Positions 1-7,571 of a stretch of 15,687 nucleotides of DNA are shown one piece after another. The translations under genes and the position numbers were made by a program. Location of the stretch: positions 1-15,687 of the forward strand of contig JAVYAJ010000177.1 of assembly GCA_032229885.1 (NCBI GenBank). The letters run 5' to 3'. Source of the DNA: Anammoximicrobium sp032229885 (GTDB lineage Bacteria > Planctomycetota > Planctomycetia > Pirellulales > Pirellulaceae). Within the stretch, counting starts at the first letter, position 1. Each line of letters begins with the position of its first letter. Below the pieces are notes generated by a model, which worked only from the letters and a program-made list of their open reading frames with translations, did no database searches and had not been told where the DNA came from.

Positions 1-237
1 CGCCGAACGGGTCGGCGGCGGCCCCGGCGTTTGCGGCCGGTTGGGCTGGCATCGCGGCATCGTCCGCGGCGGGCGGGGCGGCGGCCCCGAACGGATCCGC
101 GGCGGCGGGCGCAGGCGGCGCGGCAGCACCGAACGGATCAGCGGCGGCCCCGGCGTCCGCGGCCGGTTGGGCTGGCATCGCGGCATCGTCCGCGGCGGGC
201 GGCGCGGCGGCCCCGAACGGATCCGCGGCGGCGGGCG
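1..237 (-). repeat. Imperfect 126-bp direct repeat inside the TPR gene tail
   Basis: Bases 1-111 recur at 127-237 with only a few substitutions, for example gtcggc against atcagc and ttt against tcc. The period of 126 bp is exactly 42 codons, so the reading frame is kept and the protein gains a duplicated block containing DPFG and MPAQPAA. The array may continue beyond the left edge of the window. Confidence 0.85.
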
Positions 238-991
238 CTTCCTCCGCAGCCGGCATTTGAACGGGTTGCGCAGGCTCGGCAAACGGATCTGCGTTATCAG
301 CAGGCGCAGGAGCCGTAGCGGGCGCGCTGGGCGCGGCAAACGGATCGTCCGCCGCCGGCGCTGTCTCCGGCGCCGTCGCGGGCGCCGTCGCGGGCGCCGT
401 CGCGGGCGCTGTCGCCGGCGACGCAGCTTCGGCGGCTGGCGCCGTTCCCGCGCCGGCCGCGAATGGATCGGTTGCGTCCGGCGACGGTGGCTGTTGTGGC
501 TGAGGCGCCGAGGCCGCGGGCGTTCCGCCCCGCAGGACGCGCGGCTCGTTCCGTTCGATCTGCTCGTATCGTTCCTGTTTTTCCTTCACCTCGCGAAGGC
601 GCATCGCGAGCCGAGCACCGTAGCGGTACTCTTCCAGCGCCAGTCGTTGCGGGCCTTGCACACGCTGCAAGGCCTGACCGACGTTTAATTGCACCGCCGC
701 GCCGGACGCTTCGAGTTCGGCGCCCTTCTTGTAATCGGCCTGCGCCTCGTCCGGTCGCCCCAGTTGCGCGTAGGTCAAGCCTCGAAAATAGTAGCACCGC
801 GGATCGTGGCTTCCTTGGTCGATCGCCGCGGTGAACAGTCCGTGCGCGCGGTCAAGATTGCCGGAGAAATAGGAATGCACGCCCTGCCCATACATCTCTT
901 GCAGTAGGGAATCTTGCCCGCGACCGATGGTCGCCGCCGACCCCATCGCGCATAGGACGGCAATCCCGAATGCGAAACACCTGGCCATAAG
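1..991 (-). CDS. Secreted TPR protein with DPF-repeat Pro/Ala-rich tail (partial, 3' end off window)
   Basis: Reading right to left from the ATG at 991, an open frame continues without a stop to the window edge (about 330 codons), so the C-terminus is missing. Residues 1-25 form a Sec signal peptide (hydrophobic FAFGIAVLCAMGSAA core, likely cut near GRGQ). Residues about 34-95 fit one to two tetratricopeptide repeats: an A/G-rich helix with GNLDRA..LF..AI..G, then DPR.YY.RGL.Y.QLGRPDEA..DY..G. TPRs mediate protein-protein contacts. Residues about 115-150 are charged and helical. From about residue 155 the protein is low-complexity Pro/Ala/Thr with seven DPF motifs, four of them DPFG. A GGGGGAA stretch lies 7 nt upstream of the ATG. 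Likely an extracytoplasmic scaffold protein; its partner is unknown. The existence of the gene is well supported, its role is not. Confidence 0.85.
361..411 (-). repeat. Pro-Ala-Thr-Ala microrepeat
   Basis: A 12-bp unit (cgggcgccgtcg on the plus strand) is repeated about four times and encodes consecutive PATA units in the low-complexity tail of the TPR protein. It keeps the frame and is prone to slippage. Confidence 0.7.
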
Positions 992-1103
992 TCAGTTCCC
1001 CCGCGTAAAACCATTTTTCCGCCGGATGCGTCTGAACGCCCAGCGCTCACGACCGACCGAGGCAGCGACGCAGGTTCGCTGCGCGAATCGAGCATTCGAA
1101 CCG

Positions 1104-1131
1104 ATTGTAGTCGCGCGGCGGCTGGTCACAA
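1104..1131 (-). promoter_or_regulatory. Candidate sigma70-type promoter of the TPR gene
   Basis: On the minus strand, TTGTGA (1131-1126) is separated by 16 nt from TACAAT (1109-1104), matching TTGACA/TATAAT at 4/6 and 5/6 positions. Transcription would start near 1097 and leave a leader of about 105 nt before the ATG at 991. A 6-bp inverted repeat (GGTTCG 1073-1078, CGAACC 1097-1102) sits at the predicted start. Prediction from sequence only. Confidence 0.4.
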
Positions 1132-1457
1132 CTCGCTAAGCCACCGACCATTTACTTTAACTAATGGAAAACGGCGCGGCAATTATCCAGTTTACGAAAA
1201 TAGCCTCGACCAGCCGGACCGTGTCTGTACGGCCAAGAATCGTCGAAACGGCAAAGCGAAGTTTTGGAATCGCGCAAAAAGAGGGAATATTCACCCTGTG
1301 CCGGATCTTACGTTCATGGTCGACTTGCACTCCAGAGACGCGCGCCTTCGACGGCCGGAGTTCCTCCGCCATGAAAAGCCATTCCGAGCCGCGCGAAGTT
1401 CGAGCCTCGACCAACCACCGCGAGCGGCCTAACGGCCCGTCCTCCGGACAGAGCGCC

Positions 1458-1569
1458 GATCGACCGAGCCATTCACTCGAGATACGGCTTCAACCCACTG
1501 ACCACTGACCACTGACCACTGACCACTGACCAGATCGACCGAGCCATTCACTCGAGATACGGCTTCAAC
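1458..1569. repeat. 37-bp direct duplication of a gene 3' end bracketing a heptamer array
   Basis: Bases 1458-1494 and 1533-1569 are identical (37 bp, offset 75 bp). The right copy contains the last codons and TGA stop of the 850-aa gene plus 15 bp of downstream sequence. The left copy is a noncoding duplicate. Between them lie 38 bp of a 7-bp tandem repeat. Identity begins and ends abruptly, as expected for a recent insertion or fill-in event. Confidence 0.95.
1495..1532 (-). repeat. Heptamer tandem array (TGGTCAG family)
   Basis: Five perfect copies of CCACTGA (1495-1529) plus a partial CCA. On the minus strand this reads as tandem TCAGTGG, a rotation of TGGTCAG. A near-identical heptamer (TTGTCAG) forms the array at 15635-15662. 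Short tandem heptamers of this kind (STRR sequences) are known from cyanobacterial intergenic regions. Confidence 0.95.
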
Positions 1570-4100
1570 TGTACGAAGTTCAGGATCAGCTCTTCACCCG
1601 GTACGGCCGCCGTATCGTGGAATACGACGCTTTGCGTCGCGGATTTGGCGCGGAACACGAGGCGGTGGAGGTTGATCTTGCCGAGGTGATCGGGATCCTG
1701 GGTACGATGGCGCCCCCGTCGATCGACGTGAACGAAGCTCCGTGCCGCAAGGACCTCGGCGCCCTCGAGCTCGACGTCGATTCCATAGCGTCGTGGGTTG
1801 TGCTTATGTTGGACGACGTCGTTCAAGTCGGCCGTGACGAATTGCAGGCAATACGCCTTGCCGACCTGTAGCCCGTGGGCGATCTGGCTGAGGCGATTGG
1901 GCTGGCCATCCTGCCGCGCCAGCACGCACACCGTGTCGCCCGCTGAACCAGCGCCCCAGCGGCCTTGACAATTCTTGCCATATCCGGCAACCGCGGCCGG
2001 GCGGATGGCGTCCTTGGCGGCCGCCGAGACGGTCCATTCGTTCAGACCATCGGCAAAGTCTCCGTTGGCCAGAAAGCCGGGCAGGTACTTGAATCCATAT
2101 TGGTGCGACAACATCTCCTTGCGACCCTCGACCGCATAGTGCCGCATCAGTTTGAACGACCACCGCACCAATTCCTCGTCGCCGTAATACGTGCCCCAGT
2201 AACCGGTCGTGGCCAGCCCCGCGAAATCCGGGCTGTTGGCGATCAGGTTGACCTGCATGTCCAGGTAGTACTTGAAATCGACCGCCGGATTGTGCTCGAG
2301 CGAAATGATGGGGATCTGGTTGAAACTGCCGAAGATGATCCCGGTTCCGGCGGCCGCGTTCGGCACAAACGCGTTGAACTTCCGCATGGTCTCGCCGACC
2401 TTCTGGTCGAGATGCCGAGCCGCGGTCGCCTCGTCGGCTTGCGGATGACAGTAAGCCTCGAACAACAGCCGGCCGCGGCCTCGCGAGGCGTTCAGACAGG
2501 CCGACATAAAGTCGGTGTGCAGCGAGACGATGCTCGGTTGCCCGACGATCCAGGTATAGACCAGGCGATCGTCGGGGTTGTTCAGCCCCCACAGCGCGGC
2601 GGCGTAAGTCGCCAGCGTCGAGCGGCCGAAAAACAGCTCGTCGCTGGTAAAGCCCGCGTACTGCGGCTGGGTCATGCCGGCGTGTCGCTCCATCTTCTGG
2701 CGCATCGTGTCCGCATCGTCGGCATGTTCCACGTTGTAGCTCGCCAGCCATTTCAGCCCACGCGTTTGCGCTTCGATCAGCGCGTCACCGCGCAGATTCC
2801 CGCCGTTGAACGTGGTCACCGCCGGCAGGATGTGTTGTTTGGTGAATGCCCAATCGTAGGGCCCGTTCTCGCGCACGAACGAGTTGGTGCACGGCGGATA
2901 GTCGAAAATTTCGGGAATCGAGCGGACGATCAAGCGGGCGTCCGCGCTGCTCCCGCCGACCGTGATGCGATGGCCGCCGCGAGCCAGTTCGCGAAAGGCT
3001 TCGTGCCGATCGGTCGCGGCGGTGATCACCGGCTGGCCGTCGTCGATCCGCACCGCGAGTTCGGGCGCCGCGACCTCGGTCGTCACGGCCACGAAAATCC
3101 AACCGTCTCGCGGGTTCACGAACGAGAAGGTCTGGTCTTCCGACGTCTTGCGCAGCGGTTGGTCCAACAGTTCGGAAACCAGGCTGTTCAACGGCTTGAC
3201 GCCGCTCGAGTCGACGGCGGGGATGTCCACGATGCTGATCGCGAACGTCCGCCGCAGGACGGCTTGCTGCGTCTCGCGATGCCGGATCGCCGCCTCGAGC
3301 GAATAATCGCCGCGTGGCAGCCCTTCGAGCCGCACCCGGATCTCGCCGTCCTTGATCGGCAGCGTCCGGGCGGCTTGCGATTGACCGCCGACGGCGACGA
3401 CGCAATCGTACGCTTCGCGCGGGGCGGGCAACGAACCGAAGAGCCTGAACGTCAACCGCGGATCGTCGTGGGGAATCCGGTTCAGCAACGGGGCGATGGG
3501 CACGAGCTTGGGGCTGGCGATCGAGGTCCATTGCGACCGTGAATTGGCGCGTCCTTGCGCGCTGAGCGCTTCGAGCTTGACGTCGGCAAAATAGATCTCG
3601 CCCACCGGGTCGATCGCGTACATCGCCACGCCGTAGCGGTTGTCCGTCGACGGGAAAAGGGTGAAGGTTCTTTCGACGTAGGTCCAATCCGAGTCGGCGG
3701 GCAGTTTAGTGATCCCGCTCGAAGACACCCACCCGGCGTTGTGCAGGATCAGCCCCGCCGAACGACTCTGAAAACCCTGGGTTCGGATATAGCCGCTGAG
3801 CTTGTACGGTTCGCCGGCCACCAAGGCCAGATCCAGTTGACGCACGCTGAGCGTGCCGGTCGTCGGGCCCTCGCCGCGCAGACCGATCGCGGCCAGCTTG
3901 CCTTCCGGACCGCCGGTCCGATCGTAGACGATGTTCGTGGTCGAAGATCGGCTCCAGAACTCCGGAAAATCCGGCTGGTCCGTGTCAAAGCGGCCATCGA
4001 TCAGCAGGTTGCCGTCCTGCGTAGCCGCGGCACTGGCGGCGCCCACACCCACCCCACACAACAGGACGGCCACCGCCGTCGATCGCAGCAAGCGCATCAT
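1548..4100 (-). CDS. Large secreted protein of unknown function with carbohydrate-binding-like terminal domains
   Basis: 850 aa, starting at tandem ATG codons (4100/4097) with GAGG 5 nt upstream of the first. Residues 1-25 are a clear Sec signal peptide (cut after AASA). Residues about 30-180 look like a jelly-roll CBM4/9-type module: NLLIDGRFD..., an aromatic W/Y-rich core and a closing YFADVKLE strand. Residues about 210-400 are beta-rich and unassigned. Residues 400-675 look like an alpha/beta, possibly barrel-like, catalytic region with conserved-looking acidic stretches (TSDELFF at 486-490, GYWGTYYGDEE at 633-643, SLEH at 600-603). Residues about 676-850 begin FLANGDFADGLNEW and resemble a second jelly-roll module. 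This layout resembles secreted glycan-active enzymes, but I recognise no glycoside hydrolase family, so catalysis is a guess. Monocistronic; the 3' end is duplicated downstream. Confidence 0.85.
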   Translation of the reverse strand: MMRLLRSTAVAVLLCGVGVGAASAAATQDGNLLIDGRFDTDQPDFPEFWSRSSTTNIVYDRTGGPEGKLAAIGLRGEGPTTGTLSVRQLDLALVAGEPYKLSGYIRTQGFQSRSAGLILHNAGWVSSSGITKLPADSDWTYVERTFTLFPSTDNRYGVAMYAIDPVGEIYFADVKLEALSAQGRANSRSQWTSIASPKLVPIAPLLNRIPHDDPRLTFRLFGSLPAPREAYDCVVAVGGQSQAARTLPIKDGEIRVRLEGLPRGDYSLEAAIRHRETQQAVLRRTFAISIVDIPAVDSSGVKPLNSLVSELLDQPLRKTSEDQTFSFVNPRDGWIFVAVTTEVAAPELAVRIDDGQPVITAATDRHEAFRELARGGHRITVGGSSADARLIVRSIPEIFDYPPCTNSFVRENGPYDWAFTKQHILPAVTTFNGGNLRGDALIEAQTRGLKWLASYNVEHADDADTMRQKMERHAGMTQPQYAGFTSDELFFGRSTLATYAAALWGLNNPDDRLVYTWIVGQPSIVSLHTDFMSACLNASRGRGRLLFEAYCHPQADEATAARHLDQKVGETMRKFNAFVPNAAAGTGIIFGSFNQIPIISLEHNPAVDFKYYLDMQVNLIANSPDFAGLATTGYWGTYYGDEELVRWSFKLMRHYAVEGRKEMLSHQYGFKYLPGFLANGDFADGLNEWTVSAAAKDAIRPAAVAGYGKNCQGRWGAGSAGDTVCVLARQDGQPNRLSQIAHGLQVGKAYCLQFVTADLNDVVQHKHNPRRYGIDVELEGAEVLAARSFVHVDRRGRHRTQDPDHLGKINLHRLVFRAKSATQSVVFHDTAAVPGEELILNFVQLKPYLE

Positions 4101-4195
4101 CTCGTCCTCGTGTTTGTTTCAGTTGTCTTCCGCACTCGAACCGCGCGCCCTGCAAACGCGCAGGCCGCGATGTACAAGACCGTCCGGTGTGCGCG

Positions 4196-4229
4196 GTTCG
4201 CGAACATCGATCCGCGACGCAGTCGCGGA
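4196..4229. promoter_or_regulatory. Paired palindromes in the divergent promoter region
   Basis: GTTCGCGAAC at 4196-4205 is a perfect 10-bp palindrome. Five bases later TCCGCGAC (4211-4218) and GTCGCGGA (4222-4229) form a perfect 8-bp inverted repeat around a 3-nt centre. Both share a CGCG core. They lie about 100 bp upstream of the minus gene and about 290 bp upstream of the plus gene. They could be operators or an RNA hairpin; in GC-rich DNA chance is not excluded. Confidence 0.35.
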
Positions 4230-4365
4230 CGACGTGGGCCTGCGCACGATCAGTCGCGGCCAGGCGCCGACCGATCCGGCGCGCTGGCCGACCGTGACGC
4301 TTCTAGGTCCCGCACGACCGTCAGTGTACGCGACGGCGCGGCCAGCGGACAGGCAGGAAAAACGA

Positions 4366-4394
4366 TTGGCGGCCACAACGGCCCGAATTATAGT
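4366..4394 (+). promoter_or_regulatory. Candidate promoter of the M14 peptidase gene
   Basis: TTGGCG (4366-4371), a 17-nt spacer and TATAGT (4389-4394) match TTGACA/TATAAT at 4/6 and 5/6 positions with ideal spacing. The predicted start near 4401 gives a leader of about 115 nt before the ATG at 4517. TATAGT stands out in an otherwise GC-rich spacer. Prediction only. Confidence 0.45.
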
Positions 4395-4516
4395 GGAACG
4401 GCGCGGCCGGGCCTGGCGCGAGACCGATTCGAGACCTCACGGATCCGTTCTCGCGACTCGCTCGAGGCGTCGCTTTGACGATGCGCGAGTCCAGCAGCAG
4501 AACAGGTTCGGTACAG

Positions 4517-7408
4517 ATGGCACATAGACTTCGACTCGTCCCTGCCCGAGCGGCAATCGCCTGGGCATGTCTGGCCGCGCTTGCGGTGGCCGCCGAGAAG
4601 ATCGAGATCACCTCGCCGGCGGACGAGTTCGGCTTTCGAATTGGAGACGATTACTGCCTGGCCAATTATCGACAGCTCGTGACGTATTGGCGCAAGCTCG
4701 AACGCGAGTCGCCGCGGATGCGGGTCGAAGCGATCGGCCGCTCGGAAGAAGGCCGCGAGATTCTGATGGCGATCCTCTCGTCGCCCAGAAACTTGAAAAG
4801 GCTCGATCACTACCGCGATATCTCACGCCGTCTTGCTTTGGCCGAAGGAATGACGGACGACGAGGCGCGGCGATTGGCCGTCGAGGGCAAGGCCGTAGTC
4901 TGGATCGACGGCGGCCTGCATGGAACCGAAGTCTTGGGCAGCCAGCAATTGATCGAGACCGTCTATCAGATGGTCAGCCGCGACGACGACGAGATGCGCC
5001 GGTTCCTGAACGACGTGATCGTCCTGTGCTGTTGTCCCAACCCCGACGGACTCGATCTGGTGGCGGATTGGTATCTGCGCGAAGCGAAGCCGAGCAAGCG
5101 GTCGTTGAGCGGGCTGCCGCGGCTGTATCAGAAGTACATCGGACACGACAACAACCGCGACTTTCTGATGGTTACCCAGAAGGAGACTGAGGCGGTGTGT
5201 CGTGTCTTCTTTCAGCAGTGGTTCCCTCAGATCGTGTACAATCACCATCAATCCGGGCCTCCCGGAACCGTGATGTTCGCGCCGCCTTTTCGCGATCCGT
5301 TCAATTACAATTTCGATCCTCTCGTCCCGTTGGGAATCGATCTGGTCGGCGCCGCGATGCACAATCGGTTCGGCGCCGAAGGAAAGCCCGGGGTCACCAT
5401 GCGCCGAGGGGCGAATTACTCGACGTGGTGGAACGGCGGGCTGCGGACGGTGTGCTATTTTCACAACATGATCGGCCTGTTGACCGAGACGATCGGCAAC
5501 CCAACGCCGATGCGGATTCCGCTGCAGATCGACCGACAGCTTGCCTCCGCCGACTTGCCCTTTCCCATCGCGCCCCAGGCCTGGCATTTTCGCCAGTCCA
5601 TGGACTATGAATTGACGGCCAATTGGGCGGTCCTCGATGTCGCCTCGCGTCATCGCGAGCAGTTCCTCTGGAACGCGTACCGGATGGGCCGCAACTCGAT
5701 CGAGCGCGGCAGCCGCGACCACTGGACGGTGCGCCCGCGGCGGATCGAAGCCGCGCGACGGGCGCTGCAGCAGAAGACATCGGACCCAGACGCCTCGGCC
5801 GAGCAGGCAAAGCCCAAGGCGGCATCCTCGGCCGCGCCTGCCGCCCAGCGCAAATCATCGACGTCCACCGACGCCTCGAGCGACGTTCTGCGGGATCCGT
5901 CCGAGCGCGATCCGCGCGGTTATATTCTGCCGGCAGACCAGCCGGACTTTCTTACCGCCACCAAGTTCGTCAACGCGCTGATCAAGACGGGCGTGACCGT
6001 CGAGCGGGCCGAGACCGCGTTCGACGTAGCCGGCAAGACCTATCCCCCAGGATCGTACGTCGTGCGCACGGCCCAAGCCTTTCGGCCTCACATCCTGGAC
6101 GTGTTCGAGCCTCAAGATCACCCGAACGACATCCCGTACCCCGGCGGACCGCCCACGCCTCCGTATGACAACGCCGGGTGGACGCTCGCCTATCAAATGG
6201 GCGTTCAGTTCGATCGCGTGCTGGACGGTTTTTCCGGACCGTTCGCCCGGATCGCGGGATTGGTTCGGCCGCCGGCGAACGTCATGCCGCCAGCCGAATC
6301 CGCCGCCGGGTTCCTCTGCGAGTGCGTGACCAACGACTCGTTTCTGGCCGTCAATCGCCTGCTCGGCCAGCGATTTCGCGTTCAACGGCTGCGGCAACCG
6401 CTGGCGACCGAGGCGAAGACGTACGCGGCCGGAACGTGGTACATTCCCTGCACCGCCGAGACGACGGCCTGCGTCCGGCAACTGGCCGACCAGGTCGGGC
6501 TCGCTTTCTTCCCGATCGACCAGCCGCCCGCGGCCCAGCGCGCCGACCTGCGCCGCCCGCGGATCGGGCTGTGGGATCGCTACGGCGGCTCGATCGATTC
6601 CGGTTGGATGCGATGGCTCCTGGAACAGTTCGAGTTCGATTTTCAGGTGGTCTATCCGCCCGAGTTGGATAGAGGCGGATTGCGCGAGCGTTACGATGTG
6701 CTGATCTTCGTCAGCGGCGCCATCCCCAATTCCTTGCCCAGCGGACGGAAGGCGACGGACGAAAAGACGATTCCAGACGAGTATCGAGGCCGGTCGGGAA
6801 GCATTACGGCAGACAAGACGCTGCCGCAGCTCGAGGCCTTCTTGGAGGCTGGGGGAACGATCCTGACCATCGGCGCTTCGACGTCGCTGGCCCGTCATCT
6901 GGAAATCCCCGTCCGCAGCGCGCTGGTGGAGATGGGCTCGGAGGGCGAGCCAAAGTCGTTGGGCGCCGAAAAATTTTACGTGCCCGGCTCGGTGCTTCGC
7001 GCGCGCCTCGACACGGGCAATCCGCTAGCCGCGGGGCTGCCCGAGCAAATCGACGTCTTTTTCCGTCAAAGCCCCGCGTTCCAGTTCGGCCCCGAGGCTT
7101 TGTTGCGCGGCGCCCGTCCGGTCGCGTGGTTCAACACGGCCGCGCCGTTGCGCAGTGGATGGGCTTGGGGGCAGCAGTATTTGAACGACGCCATCGCCAT
7201 CGTCCAGTGCCCGGTCGGCAACGGCTCGCTGGTGCTGTACGGCCCCGAGATCGTCGCCCGCGCCCAGTCTCACGGCACGTTCAAGCTGCTGTTCAACGGA
7301 ATCTATAGCGCCGCCGAAGTGGCCGACAACGCTGAATCAGCCGACGCCGCGGGATCCGCTGCGACTACTGGATCGGGCGACAGCCCCAGCCCCCCGACAT
7401 CACCGTGA
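4517..7408 (+). CDS. Secreted M14-family zinc carboxypeptidase with long C-terminal extension
   Basis: 963 aa from the ATG at 4517, chosen because it places a Sec signal peptide (MAHRLRLVP... then an Ala/Leu core ending AVAAE) at the N-terminus. In-frame TTG 4475 and ATG 4481 are alternatives. M14 peptidases remove C-terminal residues using one zinc ion. Visible hallmarks: zinc ligands H135 and E138 in GGLHGTE, NPDG near 175, NNRD near 212-215 (substrate-binding Arg), third ligand in YNHHQ (241-245) and the general-base Glu in TETIG near 324. A Ser/Ala/Lys-rich linker (about 420-460) separates the catalytic domain from a C-terminal region with RIGLWDRYGG (682-691) and DVLIFVSG, resembling the glutamine-amidotransferase-like module seen in large bacterial M14 proteins. 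The last 30 residues are low-complexity. Monocistronic; converges on the SDR gene. Confidence 0.9.
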   Translation: MAHRLRLVPARAAIAWACLAALAVAAEKIEITSPADEFGFRIGDDYCLANYRQLVTYWRKLERESPRMRVEAIGRSEEGREILMAILSSPRNLKRLDHYRDISRRLALAEGMTDDEARRLAVEGKAVVWIDGGLHGTEVLGSQQLIETVYQMVSRDDDEMRRFLNDVIVLCCCPNPDGLDLVADWYLREAKPSKRSLSGLPRLYQKYIGHDNNRDFLMVTQKETEAVCRVFFQQWFPQIVYNHHQSGPPGTVMFAPPFRDPFNYNFDPLVPLGIDLVGAAMHNRFGAEGKPGVTMRRGANYSTWWNGGLRTVCYFHNMIGLLTETIGNPTPMRIPLQIDRQLASADLPFPIAPQAWHFRQSMDYELTANWAVLDVASRHREQFLWNAYRMGRNSIERGSRDHWTVRPRRIEAARRALQQKTSDPDASAEQAKPKAASSAAPAAQRKSSTSTDASSDVLRDPSERDPRGYILPADQPDFLTATKFVNALIKTGVTVERAETAFDVAGKTYPPGSYVVRTAQAFRPHILDVFEPQDHPNDIPYPGGPPTPPYDNAGWTLAYQMGVQFDRVLDGFSGPFARIAGLVRPPANVMPPAESAAGFLCECVTNDSFLAVNRLLGQRFRVQRLRQPLATEAKTYAAGTWYIPCTAETTACVRQLADQVGLAFFPIDQPPAAQRADLRRPRIGLWDRYGGSIDSGWMRWLLEQFEFDFQVVYPPELDRGGLRERYDVLIFVSGAIPNSLPSGRKATDEKTIPDEYRGRSGSITADKTLPQLEAFLEAGGTILTIGASTSLARHLEIPVRSALVEMGSEGEPKSLGAEKFYVPGSVLRARLDTGNPLAAGLPEQIDVFFRQSPAFQFGPEALLRGARPVAWFNTAAPLRSGWAWGQQYLNDAIAIVQCPVGNGSLVLYGPEIVARAQSHGTFKLLFNGIYSAAEVADNAESADAAGSAATTGSGDSPSPPTSP

Positions 7409-7571
7409 ATCTGGCCATCGCCGGGAGCGGTGGGCAGAGGCTTGGCAGACTCCGTCCAGCAGGCGGGATCGCGAGGCGACCGCGTGTCCGCGGTGGGCCG
7501 CGTTGGTCGCGACCCGCCGATCGAGCCCGAGACGAACGGATGGGCAGACGCGTACCACGGTTGCCGGCGGC

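Larger units (their letters stand above)
992..1547. other. Gene-free spacer (TPR gene promoter side, repeat array)
   Basis: About 556 bp between the start of the TPR gene and the stop of the 850-aa gene. It holds the candidate promoter near 1104-1131 and the duplicated 37-bp block with the heptamer array at 1458-1547. Between 1157 and 1508 both strands have short open frames that overlap each other, lack a Shine-Dalgarno sequence and encode no recognisable motif, so I call no gene. The part near 1140-1290 is noticeably more AT-rich than the flanking genes. Confidence 0.6.
4101..4516. other. Divergent intergenic region
   Basis: About 416 bp between the starts of the divergent 850-aa gene (minus) and M14 peptidase gene (plus). 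It contains two neighbouring palindromes at 4196-4229 and a plus-strand promoter candidate at 4366-4394. No small gene or RNA gene is evident. I could not find a convincing minus-strand promoter. Confidence 0.6.

Noticed and set aside
1..480. CRISPR-like repetitive look of the left edge
   Set aside because: The repeats are in-frame coding repeats of a Pro/Ala-rich tail with unequal spacing and no unique spacers.
1157..1508. Two overlapping open frames on opposite strands in the spacer
   Set aside because: No ribosome site and no motifs, and the plus-strand frame runs into the repeat array.
1965..3542. 525-codon plus-strand open frame opposite the 850-aa gene
   Set aside because: A GC-rich antisense shadow; no recognisable motif, while the minus strand carries a signal peptide and domain-like structure.
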